From: Collinsella sp. TM09-10AT
Lineage (GTDB): Bacteria; Actinomycetota; Coriobacteriia; Coriobacteriales; Coriobacteriaceae
Assembly: GCF_003436275.1 (NCBI RefSeq)
Contig: NZ_QSOP01000005.1
Coordinates: forward strand, 70,565-134,564
DNA length: 64,000 nt
Direction of reading: 5' to 3'
Part shown: positions 40,919 to 50,410 of the stretch, one piece after another
Position numbering within the stretch: position 1 is the stretch's first letter
Layout of the letters: the number at the start of each line of letters is the position of its first letter
Notes under the pieces: generated by a model
Seen by the model: only the letters and a program-made list of their open reading frames with translations
Database searches by the model: none
Told to the model about the DNA's origin: nothing
Made by a program: the position numbers and the translations under genes

Positions 40919-41917
40919 CTATTCGCTCGAGCCGGAATCGGTCGTCTCGGACGTGTCGGAACTGTCATCCGGGCTCTCGTCCTTCGTCTTGGTCGCAGCA
41001 TCGCGCGACGTTCCCTGCGGCGTGCTGTTGGCCGTGTTCACGTCCTCATCCGAGGCCGACTGTTCGTCGGTCAGCGAGGTAATGACCAGCACTTCCTCGT
41101 TGTTCTCGGCCGTCGTCTGGGCGCGCACCACAATGGTGTAGTACACGTCGTTTGCCGATTTCTCAACCGACGAGACGGTGCCGAGCGGTAGACCCTTGGG
41201 GAACACACCGCCAATGCCCGAGGTCACGATGATGTCGCCAACCTTAACGTCGGAGTCGACGCTCACGTACTCAAGACGCAGCGTGCCGTCAGCCTGACCC
41301 TGCAGCATGCCCTGGGCGCGCGTGTCCTGCACCATAGCGGACACGCCCGAGTTCTCGTCGCCAATCAGGCGCACGGTGGACGTCTTGGCCGAGACCTCGA
41401 TAATCTGGCCTATGACACCGGCAGAACTCGTCACAGGCATGTTGATGGTAAGACCGTCGGCAGAACCCTTATCGATGGTGACGGTCGAGGTCCAGGCATC
41501 GCCCGAAGCGCCGACGATACGAGCTGCGGTTGATTTGAGGTTGTAGGTCGACTGCAGGCCGACCAGCCCCTCCAGTCGCTCGGCGGTCTTTTGAGCCTCG
41601 GAGAGCTCGGCAACCTTAGAGGTCAGTTCCTCGTTTTGCTTCTTAAGCTCGTCAAGCGTGTCCTGCGACGCCGTAAGGTTAGAGAACACGTTACCGATCG
41701 CATTGAAGGGAGCCGCCACAGCCGAGCCCACAAAGCGCACCGGCGAGGTAATCGTCGTCACGCCCGAGCGCACGGCTTGAATCGGTCCTGCCTCGCCCTC
41801 GCGGATGTAAAACGTGAGCAGCAACACCGAAATCAGGCTGAAAACAATCAACGGGCGCATACCCGTTGATTGTCGCTTGGTATTCAGATTTGTGGAGAAA
41901 CCCGAAGATCGTGCCAA
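40919..41917 (-). CDS. mreC: Rod shape-determining protein MreC
   Basis: MreC links MreB to the periplasmic synthetic machinery. One N-terminal membrane segment (about residues 22-40), a coiled coil (about 85-120, LDELKKQNEELTSKVAELSE) and the beta-rich core with SGIGGVFPKGLPLG. The last 55 residues are Ser/Asp/Thr-rich and disordered-looking. Starts at TTG behind AAAGGTGG. 332 residues. Confidence 0.94.
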   Translation of the reverse strand: MARSSGFSTNLNTKRQSTGMRPLIVFSLISVLLLTFYIREGEAGPIQAVRSGVTTITSPVRFVGSAVAAPFNAIGNVFSNLTASQDTLDELKKQNEELTSKVAELSEAQKTAERLEGLVGLQSTYNLKSTAARIVGASGDAWTSTVTIDKGSADGLTINMPVTSSAGVIGQIIEVSAKTSTVRLIGDENSGVSAMVQDTRAQGMLQGQADGTLRLEYVSVDSDVKVGDIIVTSGIGGVFPKGLPLGTVSSVEKSANDVYYTIVVRAQTTAENNEEVLVITSLTDEQSASDEDVNTANSTPQGTSRDAATKTKDESPDDSSDTSETTDSGSSE

Positions 41918-41938
41918 ATGGAATCCACCTTTTGGAAA

Positions 41939-42982
41939 TTAAGCATTGGTCTGGACGAAGCCGCCATCAAACGCATTGGCCTCGAGCACGCGGGCACAGC
42001 CGTTAACGACGTTATCGAGCGCCGTGGGGCTGACGTTGACCGAAACGCCGGTCTCATCGCGCAGGCGCACGTCGAGACCGCGCAGCAGCGCGCCGCCACC
42101 GGTCAGCAAAATGCCGTAGTACATAAGGTCCGAGGCAAGATCGGGAGGCGTAGCGTCGAGTGCGTCCTTGACGGCCTTGGCCATCTCGTCGAGCGGCTTG
42201 TTGAGCGCGCGACGAATCTCCTCGCTCTCGATGCGCACGGTCTTGGGCAGACCGGTGATCACGTCGCGGCCGTTGACCTCGACGTCGAGCTCATCCTTGA
42301 GCGGCACGGCGGAGCCGACCTTGATCTTGATGTCCTCTGCCGTACGCTCGCCGATGGCCAGGTTGTAGGCATCGCGAACGTGCGTGAGAATGGCCTGATC
42401 GAACTCGTCGCCGGCAATACGGATGGACTGCGAGACGACGATGCCGCCCATAGCGATAACGGCAACCTCGGTGGTACCGCCACCGATGTCGATGACCATG
42501 GAGCCGGTGGGTTCCTCGACGGGCAGGTCGGCGCCGATGGCAGCCGCCATGGGCTCTTCGATCAGATAGGCCTGGCGGGCACCGGCCTGGATCGTGGCCT
42601 CAAAAACAGCGCGCTTCTCGACCGACGTGACACCGGAGGGAACGCAGACGACAACACGCGGACGCGGAGTCCACGGATAGCGCTTCTCGGACGCCTTGTC
42701 GATAAAGTAGCGAAGCATGGCCTCGGTAACATCGAAGTCGGCGATGACGCCGTCCTTCAAGGGACGAACGGCCACGATGTTGCCGGGCGTACGGCCGAGC
42801 ATGCGCTTTGCCTCGATACCGACCGCCAAGATGCGCTCGTCGTTCTTGTCGATGGCGACAACAGAGGGCTCGCGAATGACGATGCCCTTGCCGCGCACGG
42901 AGACAAGCGTATTGGCGGTGCCGAGGTCGATGGCAAGATCGCCCGCATAGCTACCGAAGAACATATCCATCAAAGAAAACAA
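41939..42982 (-). CDS. mreB: Rod shape-determining protein MreB
   Basis: The actin-like filament protein that guides sidewall growth. The phosphate-binding DLGTANTLV, the catalytic region MVIDIGGGTTEVAVIAMGG and the LLTGGGALLRGLD adenosine motif are present. TTG start at 42982 with AGGAG 5 nt upstream; an ATG 4 codons in is possible. 347 residues. First gene of the mreBCD-mrdA-rodA run. Confidence 0.96.
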   Translation of the reverse strand: MFSLMDMFFGSYAGDLAIDLGTANTLVSVRGKGIVIREPSVVAIDKNDERILAVGIEAKRMLGRTPGNIVAVRPLKDGVIADFDVTEAMLRYFIDKASEKRYPWTPRPRVVVCVPSGVTSVEKRAVFEATIQAGARQAYLIEEPMAAAIGADLPVEEPTGSMVIDIGGGTTEVAVIAMGGIVVSQSIRIAGDEFDQAILTHVRDAYNLAIGERTAEDIKIKVGSAVPLKDELDVEVNGRDVITGLPKTVRIESEEIRRALNKPLDEMAKAVKDALDATPPDLASDLMYYGILLTGGGALLRGLDVRLRDETGVSVNVSPTALDNVVNGCARVLEANAFDGGFVQTNA

Positions 42983-43042
42983 CGCAACTCCTGATGTGTT
43001 GGATGATTGCTGGAAAACTACTAGCCCATCATACTAGCGCAA

Positions 43043-43075
43043 GCCCGGCACCTCACTTGCGGTGAAGCGCCGGGC
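43043..43075 (-). terminator. Hairpin between the TPR gene and mreB
   Basis: GCCCGGC pairs with GCCGGGC, with an inner TCAC/GTGA stem. On the minus strand it lies after the TPR gene stop and is followed by TTGCGC rather than a real U tract, so termination is uncertain. Confidence 0.5.
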
Positions 43076-43097
43076 AAAGCTAAATCCCATAAGGTCA

Positions 43098-44402
43098 CTA
43101 CTGGTTGTCAGCAGCCGAGAAATCCATATCGAGCGAAGAAACGGCCCAGCCGATATGGTTGTCGGAGCGCACGAATTTGACGGTGTACTCCTGCTCGCCG
43201 CCCTTGGACATCGATGCCTTCACCTTGGCGGTCGTCTCGGTCATGGACTGATCCATGCCCTCGACGGACACGGTGGCACCCTGCGGAATCGAGGAGATGA
43301 TCATCGACTTAGCGTCCTCGGACAGGCTCGAGGCCAGGCAAGACTCGGCCTTTGCGGCGTCACCGTCGCCGGCAGCCTGGAACAGATCGGTAACGACAGA
43401 CTCCTGAGACGGGAAGCCAAAGCCGCGCGTGTAGGCAAAGCCCAGACCGCCCGCGGCGATCAAAATGAGCAGAAGCAGCACGATGAAGACTTTGAGACCC
43501 GTATGGCGATGGCGACGACGGACCTTGGCCTGCTTACGATCCTGACGGTCCTGCTGGACCATCTCGGACTCGGACAGCGTAAAGAAGCCGGTGTCCGAGG
43601 GATCAGGCATAAACTGACCGGTCGCGCCCGTAGGATCGAGCGGATCGACGGCAGGAGCGTCCATCGCGGGCGCCGGAGCCGTGGCCATAGCCGTCTGGGC
43701 AGACAGCGCGGCAAGCGAATCCTGCACGCGGGCAAGCTCATCGGCCTGCTCGGAGGTGAGCTGGTAGATGCCATCGGCAGTAGCGGCATTAAAGGCGTCG
43801 AGTGCGTCGGAGGGACGGCCGGCGGCAGAAAGCGCCTGACCCATGCCGGCGTTGAGCGCACGCGTGTCGTCGCGGGGGCCGGCAAAGTCGATAGCCGTGC
43901 GGTAAGTCTCCACGGCATCCGCCGGACGGCCGAGCTTAATGAAGCAACGACCGAGCTCGCCGAGTGCGGCGGCAGGAGCCGGATTGGCGCCGTCGATGGC
44001 AGCCTGACGGAAGGCGGTTCCCGCGTTGGCATAGTCGCCCGACTGGAACAGCGCATTGCCCAGGCCCAGATAGGCCTTGAACGGCGTGGCATAGGAAGCA
44101 TCCTGCGTAGCGGCAGAGAACGCCTGGGCGGCCGTCGTGTAGTCGCCCACGGCGGCGAGCGCCTTGCCGCGGTTGGTGAGCAGCGCGCCGCGCTTGCCGT
44201 AGGTACCGTCGTTGAGGGCGGCGGCATAGGCCTCGGCGGCCTCGGCATACATGCCCAGGTGCATCAAGGCGTTGCCACGAAGGTGATCGGCCTCGCCCAT
44301 AATCTCATCGGGAGTCTTTGCCGCCCCAAGCATCTGGGCTGCAGCAGAAAAATCACCCGCGCGGTAAGCGGCGCGGCCCTGTTGGATCAGCTGGCTATTC
44401 AA
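43098..44402 (-). CDS. TPR-repeat membrane protein
   Basis: A 434-residue protein with about six tetratricopeptide repeats in residues 1-210 (for example AAYRAGDFSAAAQML, AEAAEAYAAALNDG, ADAVETYRTAIDFAG), then a linker, a basic patch, one membrane helix (VFIVLLLLILIAAGGLGFAY, around 305-325) and an extracytoplasmic domain of about 110 residues. The repeats would face the cytoplasm. The role is unknown. TTG start behind GGGGA. Cyclophilin lies immediately upstream with an 11-nt gap. Confidence 0.82.
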   Translation of the reverse strand: MNSQLIQQGRAAYRAGDFSAAAQMLGAAKTPDEIMGEADHLRGNALMHLGMYAEAAEAYAAALNDGTYGKRGALLTNRGKALAAVGDYTTAAQAFSAATQDASYATPFKAYLGLGNALFQSGDYANAGTAFRQAAIDGANPAPAAALGELGRCFIKLGRPADAVETYRTAIDFAGPRDDTRALNAGMGQALSAAGRPSDALDAFNAATADGIYQLTSEQADELARVQDSLAALSAQTAMATAPAPAMDAPAVDPLDPTGATGQFMPDPSDTGFFTLSESEMVQQDRQDRKQAKVRRRHRHTGLKVFIVLLLLILIAAGGLGFAYTRGFGFPSQESVVTDLFQAAGDGDAAKAESCLASSLSEDAKSMIISSIPQGATVSVEGMDQSMTETTAKVKASMSKGGEQEYTVKFVRSDNHIGWAVSSLDMDFSAADNQ

Positions 44403-44413
44403 GGAAGTCCCCT

Positions 44414-44956
44414 TTACTCGTGAACGATCTCGACATGGACGATCTCGTCGCCGGCACGCAGCTGCGAAATCACATCGAGACCCTCGACCGTGGTACCAAA
44501 GACGGTGTAACCAGAATCGAGGTTATGCTGGGCACCCAGGCAGAAGTAGAACTGCGAACCCGCGGAATCGGGATCCATGGAGCGTGCCATGGCAAGGGCG
44601 CCATCGACATGGCTGTTGCGCGGATTGGTGGCAAACTCGCCCTTGATGCAGTAGCCGGGACCACCGGTGCCGGGCATGCCGTCGGGGCCCTCAAGACCGG
44701 CAGCGACGTCGGCGCCGGACATGTCGCGGGTATTGGGGTCGCCGCCCTGGATAACAAAACCGGGCACATAGCGATGGAACTTAAGGCCATCATAGAAGCC
44801 CATCGTGGAAAGCTCGCAGAAGTTCGCGACATGAATGGGAGCGCCCTCGCCGTCAAACTTGACCTTGATGGTACCCTTCGACGTCTCGATTACGGCGCAC
44901 TCGTCGCCGATAAGCTGATACTCGGGCGTGTAGAGCTCTTTCTTAAAACCAAACAT
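44414..44956 (-). CDS. Peptidyl-prolyl cis-trans isomerase (cyclophilin type)
   Basis: A cytoplasmic cyclophilin; there is no signal peptide. The active-site regions are FHRYVPGFVIQGGDP and GALAMARSMDPDSAGSQFYF. 180 residues. GGAGGG precedes the ATG. Next to the TPR membrane protein on the same strand. Confidence 0.94.
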   Translation of the reverse strand: MFGFKKELYTPEYQLIGDECAVIETSKGTIKVKFDGEGAPIHVANFCELSTMGFYDGLKFHRYVPGFVIQGGDPNTRDMSGADVAAGLEGPDGMPGTGGPGYCIKGEFATNPRNSHVDGALAMARSMDPDSAGSQFYFCLGAQHNLDSGYTVFGTTVEGLDVISQLRAGDEIVHVEIVHE

Positions 44957-45063
44957 GTGGTTCCCTCCTCGTGCGTTTAAAGCATATTTGTACGAATTGT
45001 AGCAATAAGCACGGGCTTACATCAATTGCGCACGTAGGTTATGCCGACTATGGCGAACTAATT

Positions 45064-46206
45064 TTAGGAACGCTGCTGCGGCTTCCAGGAACCCACATTG
45101 GCGTCGTACTGGTTCAGCGCGCTGTTGCCACCCTGCGCGATGGGCGCCAGGATCTCGCTTTGGTGGGAACTCATCGACTCGCCATCGGGAATGGCCAGCG
45201 AGATATCCCAGCTCTGGCAGATCACGTCAACGCGCTCATACATCCACTCGGCAAGCTGCTTTAAGTGGGCGATGTCGTCCGCATAGACCGTATCGTCCTG
45301 ATACTTAAGATTGTTGAGCTCATCTTGCGTCTTTTTGATCTGGTCGCGCAGGGCGTAGGCACTCTGCGACAGCTCCTGACGGGTGGACAGCGGCGTTCGG
45401 AGATAACCATTGTTAAAGGAATCGATGACCTCGCCAATCTGGTCCTCGTCATCGTAGGACACGATGGTCTGATACAGACCGTCGAGCCTGGTATAGAGCT
45501 GATCATCGGTGAGCACGGTTTCTTCCTGGACCACCTCGGCAGAATCGTCCTGCTTGGTATCGTCCTCAATCGCCTCGCCCTTTTGACGCGTGGGGAAGGT
45601 GGTTTGTGCAGCTTGGCCAAACTGGTCGTAGAAGTCAGGCATAACACCCATGGGATCGGTCGTCACGAACCAATAGGCACCACCGCACACGACGGCAAGG
45701 ACCGCGATGATAATGAGCGGCTTGGGAATATGACGCTTGTGCTTGTGATAGGCGTCCTCGTCGGGATGCACCTTACGCTTGGGTTTTTGAGGATCGTCGT
45801 GCAGTGAAACCGGCGTGGGAATAACGACCTTGGGGATACCGAAATCCTTATCGAAAGCCGGCAGCACGCAGGTCTCATTGGGGTCGGCGGCGTCTGAAAG
45901 CACCGCGGCGGCAGAGGCTGGCGCATGCGGCACCTCGGTATCGATCTGCTCTTGCGTTAGGCGCGGAAAGCCCGCCGTGCGGCCCGCTGCCAGGTCGGAT
46001 GCGGCCGTGTCCTCGGAGAGGATACCCGGAGCGGGGCGTCCGCATTTGGGGCACGTACGATCATGCGGAGAAAGACGGGCACCGCAGCCCTCACAGAACA
46101 CAAACTCGGTGTGCTCGGGACCATCGCCCGGACCCACATAGGCGTTGCAGTAGGGGCAGAACGAGGCGCCGTCCTCGATAGTCTTAAGGCAATGCGGGCA
46201 GATCAC
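45064..46206 (-). CDS. Double zinc-ribbon membrane protein
   Basis: The N-terminus has two zinc ribbons: CPHC...CPYC (about residues 3-22) and CEGC...CPKC (about 38-58). A long polar linker leads to one membrane helix (IIIAVLAVVCGGAYWFV) and an outside domain of about 190 residues with helical character. The GTG at 46206 with AGAGG 5 nt upstream is preferred over a TTG at 46236. Function unknown. The architecture, a cytoplasmic sensor-like part joined to an outer domain, resembles the TPR protein nearby. Confidence 0.75.
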   Translation of the reverse strand: MICPHCLKTIEDGASFCPYCNAYVGPGDGPEHTEFVFCEGCGARLSPHDRTCPKCGRPAPGILSEDTAASDLAAGRTAGFPRLTQEQIDTEVPHAPASAAAVLSDAADPNETCVLPAFDKDFGIPKVVIPTPVSLHDDPQKPKRKVHPDEDAYHKHKRHIPKPLIIIAVLAVVCGGAYWFVTTDPMGVMPDFYDQFGQAAQTTFPTRQKGEAIEDDTKQDDSAEVVQEETVLTDDQLYTRLDGLYQTIVSYDDEDQIGEVIDSFNNGYLRTPLSTRQELSQSAYALRDQIKKTQDELNNLKYQDDTVYADDIAHLKQLAEWMYERVDVICQSWDISLAIPDGESMSSHQSEILAPIAQGGNSALNQYDANVGSWKPQQRS

Positions 46207-46309
46207 GGCATCCTCTTTTCGAAGCAATTCAAACAATCGAGGTTAGAGCATAACATCGCCACGGCCCCACAGGAGCAAGGCACCAATTCAACATCGCCAG
46301 GGCGCGTAG

Positions 46310-49042
46310 CTACTTCTTCTTTTTGCTTGGCATCGAAACTTTGATGCCTTGGGCGGACTTGGTTACGCGGAAGCGCTTGGCGCCCGTGGGCTTCTTTTTC
46401 TTGGGCTGGGCCTGGGCCACGCCCTCGAGTGCGCGGGCCTCGGCCTCACGAACGGTGCGAGCTTCGCGGCGCTGCGCCATGTCGGCGGCGACGCGCTTGG
46501 CAAAACGCTCCGCCGTCGAACCCGTCGAGCTCACCTTGCCGCCACCGCGACCCAGGCGGACGCGAACACCGCGGCCAAAACCAGTTGCGGCATGACGACG
46601 ACGCGGCTTGAGCGAATCCATCATCGTGGCGAGCTTAAAAAACACCGAGCAGGTAAAGACCACGATGACAGCCAAGATAACCATCTGGCCCATCGACAGG
46701 TTAGCAATAGACAGCAGCTCCGGGAATCCGATAACGCCCACCAAGATGCCAGCGACTACAAACACAAAGAGCACCACGCGCAAGGGCGTGAGAGGCTGCG
46801 AGATGCGCCAGATCAGGCTGACGCTCGCCGCGCACGACGTAAGCAGGCACATCGTAGACAGCGTGAGCTGGTTAAAGCCAAACACGCGCGCCACAAAGAT
46901 ATCGAGCGCCGCGGCCAAAATGACCGCAATCGACGCCGGCAGTGCCCGCTTGAGCACGTTCGTCAGGAACGACCCCTTCACGCGAGCATTGTTGGGCTCC
47001 AGGCCCAAGACAAAGCCCGGCGCGCCAATGCAGAAGAAGTTGATGAGCGTCATCTGAATCGGCTCGAAAGGGTACGGCGGCAGCGCGATGCACAGCGCCG
47101 CCAGGCCCATCGAGAACAGCGTCTTGGTCAAGAACAGCGAAGCCGAACGCTGCAGGTTGTTGATGGAGCGACGGCCCTCGGCCACCACGGCGGGCATCGA
47201 GGCAAAGTCGTTGTCGACAAGTACGATCTCGGCCACGTTACGCGCGGCATCGGAGCCGGCCGCCATGGCGACGGAGCAGTCGGCCTCCTTGAGCGCCAGC
47301 ACGTCGTTGACGCCGTCGCCCGTCATGGCCACGGTGTGCTCGCGGCGCTTGAGTGCCTGCACGAGCTCGCGCTTCTGCTGCGGGGTCACACGACCAAAGA
47401 CATGGTAGCGGTCCACTGCGGCATCGAGCTTGGCCGGCGTATCGAGCGTCGTGGCGTCCACATAAGCGTCCGCCCCCGGCACGCCCACCACGCGTGCGAT
47501 CGACGACACCGTACGCGGGTCGTCGCCACTGATCACGTTGAGGGTCACGCCCTGCTCGTTAAAGTAGCCGATGGTCTCGGCCGCCGAGGTACGAATCTCG
47601 TCGCGGATGGTCACAAAGCCCACGGGCTCGGCCTCGCCCACCATATCGCCATCGGGCGTAAAGCCGTCCACGAGCGCCACCACGAGCACGCGGCAGGTAT
47701 CGGCAAGCTCGGCGACACGGTTCTCGACCTGGGCAAACGCACGATCAGAGAGCACAAACTGCGCCGCACCCATCACATATGAGCCCTGTGCAAACGACGC
47801 GCCGCTCCACTTTTTGGAAGACGAGAACGGAATGACCGACAGCGGCTCGGACACCTCGACCGGACGGTCGGCGTAATAGTTGAGCAGCGCCTGACAGGTC
47901 TCGTTGGCATCGGCCGAGGTCGCACGTGCGACGTTAGCCAGCGCAAAATCGAGCACCGTGGTATCGACGGGAACGGCGGCGTCGCCCTCCCCCGCACCCA
48001 TACCCTCGACCGGCAGCGGATAGGTACCCTCGACCTCCATGCGGCCCGACGTGATGGTGCCCGTCTTGTCCAGGCACAGCACGTCGACGCGCGCGAGCGT
48101 CTCAATGCAGTAGAGCTGCTGCGCGAGTACCTTGCGGCGGGCCAGGCGCACCGTGGCGATGGCGAGCACCGACGAGGTCAGCAGCACCAGGCCTTGCGGG
48201 ATCATGCCCAGCAGGGCGCCCACCGTGGACAGCAGCGCCGACGAAGGCACATGACCAGCCAACAGCTCGGAGAAGCACCACGAAAGCGCGCTATTGCCTG
48301 GGGTTCCCGCGGCATCCCACAGCTCGCTCACGCTCGAGGCAAACAACGCCAAACCGAGCGGGATCATGATGATGCTCGCAAAGCGCACGATGGCGTTAAG
48401 CGCGTTCATGATCTCGGAATTGACCTTTTTGACGTACTTGGCCTCGTTATTAATTTTGGCCACGTAGTTGTCGGCGCCGACATGGATCACGCGGGCGCGC
48501 AGCAGACCCGAGTCGATAAAGCTGCCGCTCATGAGCTCGGAACCGGGCTGTTTCTTAATAAGATCGCTCTCGCCCGTCAGCAAGCTCTCGTTCACGAGCG
48601 CCTCGCCCGAAACCACCACGGCGTCAGCGGGGATCTGGTCGCCGCGCCCCAGGCGGATGATGTCGTCGAGCACGATCTGGTCCAGGTCGAGCTCCACCTC
48701 GGAGCCGTCGCGCACCGCGATGGCCTTCTTGGAGGTCAGCAGCGTGAGCTTATCGACCATCTTCTTGGAACGCATGGACTGAATGACGCCAATAGCGGTA
48801 TTGAGGAACACCACGAACAGGAACGTCAGATTCTTAAACGAACCGGTCAAAATGACCAGGAACGCCAAGATCACGTTGATCAAATTGAACAGCGTGCAGA
48901 GGTTCTCGATGATGAGCTCTTTGACCGACTTGGTCTTGAGCTCCATGTTGCGGTTGATCTTACCGGCGGCGATGCGCTCCTCGACCTCGGCGGTCGAGAG
49001 TCCGCGCTCGATATCCGTTGCTGCCATACCACGTCCCATCAC
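46310..49042 (-). CDS. P-type cation-transporting ATPase (CtpE-like)
   Basis: A P-type ATPase with TGES in the actuator domain, the phosphorylation motif D325-KTGT, TGDGVNDVLALKEADC for Mg binding, and IPQGL in the membrane helix 4 position. It resembles the mycobacterial CtpE group, proposed to move calcium. 910 residues. The last 95 residues form a soluble, strongly basic tail ending in PSKKKK, unusual for the family. The ion cannot be read reliably from the sequence. Confidence 0.87.
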   Translation of the reverse strand: MMGRGMAATDIERGLSTAEVEERIAAGKINRNMELKTKSVKELIIENLCTLFNLINVILAFLVILTGSFKNLTFLFVVFLNTAIGVIQSMRSKKMVDKLTLLTSKKAIAVRDGSEVELDLDQIVLDDIIRLGRGDQIPADAVVVSGEALVNESLLTGESDLIKKQPGSELMSGSFIDSGLLRARVIHVGADNYVAKINNEAKYVKKVNSEIMNALNAIVRFASIIMIPLGLALFASSVSELWDAAGTPGNSALSWCFSELLAGHVPSSALLSTVGALLGMIPQGLVLLTSSVLAIATVRLARRKVLAQQLYCIETLARVDVLCLDKTGTITSGRMEVEGTYPLPVEGMGAGEGDAAVPVDTTVLDFALANVARATSADANETCQALLNYYADRPVEVSEPLSVIPFSSSKKWSGASFAQGSYVMGAAQFVLSDRAFAQVENRVAELADTCRVLVVALVDGFTPDGDMVGEAEPVGFVTIRDEIRTSAAETIGYFNEQGVTLNVISGDDPRTVSSIARVVGVPGADAYVDATTLDTPAKLDAAVDRYHVFGRVTPQQKRELVQALKRREHTVAMTGDGVNDVLALKEADCSVAMAAGSDAARNVAEIVLVDNDFASMPAVVAEGRRSINNLQRSASLFLTKTLFSMGLAALCIALPPYPFEPIQMTLINFFCIGAPGFVLGLEPNNARVKGSFLTNVLKRALPASIAVILAAALDIFVARVFGFNQLTLSTMCLLTSCAASVSLIWRISQPLTPLRVVLFVFVVAGILVGVIGFPELLSIANLSMGQMVILAVIVVFTCSVFFKLATMMDSLKPRRRHAATGFGRGVRVRLGRGGGKVSSTGSTAERFAKRVAADMAQRREARTVREAEARALEGVAQAQPKKKKPTGAKRFRVTKSAQGIKVSMPSKKKK

Positions 49043-49103
49043 GTCGCGTCGGTATAAGAAAAACCGCCCGGACCATGCGAGGTTCGGACGGTCTCACGTT
49101 CGA

Positions 49104-49180
49104 TGGTGCCCCATGTTGGATTCGAACCAACGGCCTTCTGCTCCGGAGGCAGACGCTCTAATCCCCTGAGCTAATAGGGC
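49104..49180 (-). tRNA. tRNA-Arg(CCG)
   Basis: 77 nt with an encoded CCA. The acceptor GCCCTAT pairs with ATGGGGC, the T arm is GTTGG-TTCGAAT-CCAAC, and the anticodon loop CTCCGGA gives anticodon CCG (reads CGG). Confidence 0.95.
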
Positions 49181-49300
49181 CAACGTTTGGCATTATACCC
49201 AAGTGCACCACGGGCTATCAAAATAAAAGAAAAAGCTTTGCAATTCCGAGGAAGACGCGGCGCAGAGGCTCACTTTAGAACGCAAAAGTGAAACAATTAG

Positions 49301-49351
49301 TATAAACTCACATGCACCATATATACACGGCTCGCGATGCGGGCCGTTTTT
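49301..49351 (+). promoter_or_regulatory. Possible promoter and attenuator of aroF
   Basis: TATAAA at 49301-49306 is followed by a hairpin (ACGGCTCGC-GAT-GCGGGCCGT, 49327-49347, with one G-U pair) and TTTTT at 49347-49351. This is terminator-shaped and lies between the -10 element and aroF, inside the likely leader RNA. The -35 is weak. Confidence 0.45.
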
Positions 49352-49374
49352 GCAAGGGTTATCCATCGATGTGA
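49312..49374 (+). CDS. Candidate leader peptide of aroF
   Basis: A 20-codon reading frame, MHHIYTARDAGRFCKGYPSM. It has two Tyr and one Phe codon; the first Tyr codon (49324-49326) directly precedes the terminator-like stem. Its stop codon overlaps the aroF ribosome-binding site GAGAGG. The start would be nearly leaderless. Small frames arise by chance, so this is a candidate only. Confidence 0.3.
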   Translation: MHHIYTARDAGRFCKGYPSM

Positions 49375-49384
49375 GAGGCACACC

Positions 49385-50407
49385 ATGATTGCAATTTTAA
49401 AGCAGAGCGCCAGCGACGAGGCCGTCAGCCATATCGTCAGCTGGATTGAGAAAAAGGGCCTGAAGACCGACGTCTCGCGCGGCGAGAACGAGACGATCAT
49501 CGGCCTGGTGGGCGATACGACCAAGATCGACCCGTTCCTGCTCGAGTCCATGGACGTCGTCGAGCGCGTGCAGCGCGTCTCCGAGCCGTTCAAGCGCGCC
49601 AATCGCAAGTTCCACCCCGAGGACTCCGTCATCGACTGCGGCCACGGCGTCAAGATCGGCGGCGATCAGTTCCAGGTCATCGCCGGCCCGTGCTCCGTCG
49701 AGGGCGAGAACCTCATCCGCATCGCCCGCCGCGTGAAGGCCGCCGGTGCCACGATGCTGCGCGGCGGTGCCTACAAGCCCCGCACTTCCCCGTACGCCTA
49801 CCAGGGCATGGGCCCCGCCGGTCTGGACCTGCTGTGCGAGGCGTCTGCCGATCTCGACATGGCGATCGTCACCGAGATCATGGACCCGCGCGACGTGCAG
49901 GTCTTCCTGGACAAGAAGATCGACGTCATGCAGATCGGCGCCCGCAACGCCCAGAACTTCCCTCTGCTCAAAGAGGTCGGCAAGACCAAGACTCCGATCT
50001 TGCTTAAGCGCGGCATGTCCGGCACGATCGATGAGCTGCTCATGGCCGCCGAGTACATCATGAGCGAGGGCAACGACAACGTCATCCTGTGCGAGCGCGG
50101 CATCCGCACCTTCGAGACCCGCAGCCGCAACACCTTCGACCTCAATGCCGTGCCGGTGCTGCACCACCTGTCGCACCTGCCCGTCGTCGCCGACCCCAGC
50201 CACGCCACCGGCTACACCCGCTACGTTGAGCCCATGGCGCTCGCCGCGACCGCCTGCGGTGCCAACGGCCTAGAGATCGAGGTCCACGACGAGCCCAGCC
50301 GCGCATGGTCCGACGGCGCTCAGGCCCTCACCCCCGATCAGTTCGACGACACCATGCGCCGCATCCGAGCCATTCGCGAGGTTGTCTGCCATGAGACCAT
50401 GGAGTAG
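49385..50407 (+). CDS. aroF: 3-deoxy-7-phosphoheptulonate (DAHP) synthase, type I-beta
   Basis: The first step of the shikimate pathway, joining PEP and erythrose 4-phosphate. 340 residues. The first 70 form a ferredoxin-like regulatory domain (IAILKQSASDEAVSHIVSWI), followed by the catalytic barrel with IAGPCSVE, LRGGAYKPRTSPY, and PVVADPSHATG. This domain layout matches the Thermotoga-type enzyme, inhibited by Tyr and Phe. ATG at 49385 with GAGAGG 6 nt upstream. First gene of the aro cluster. Confidence 0.95.
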   Translation: MIAILKQSASDEAVSHIVSWIEKKGLKTDVSRGENETIIGLVGDTTKIDPFLLESMDVVERVQRVSEPFKRANRKFHPEDSVIDCGHGVKIGGDQFQVIAGPCSVEGENLIRIARRVKAAGATMLRGGAYKPRTSPYAYQGMGPAGLDLLCEASADLDMAIVTEIMDPRDVQVFLDKKIDVMQIGARNAQNFPLLKEVGKTKTPILLKRGMSGTIDELLMAAEYIMSEGNDNVILCERGIRTFETRSRNTFDLNAVPVLHHLSHLPVVADPSHATGYTRYVEPMALAATACGANGLEIEVHDEPSRAWSDGAQALTPDQFDDTMRRIRAIREVVCHETME

Positions 50408-50410
50408 CCC

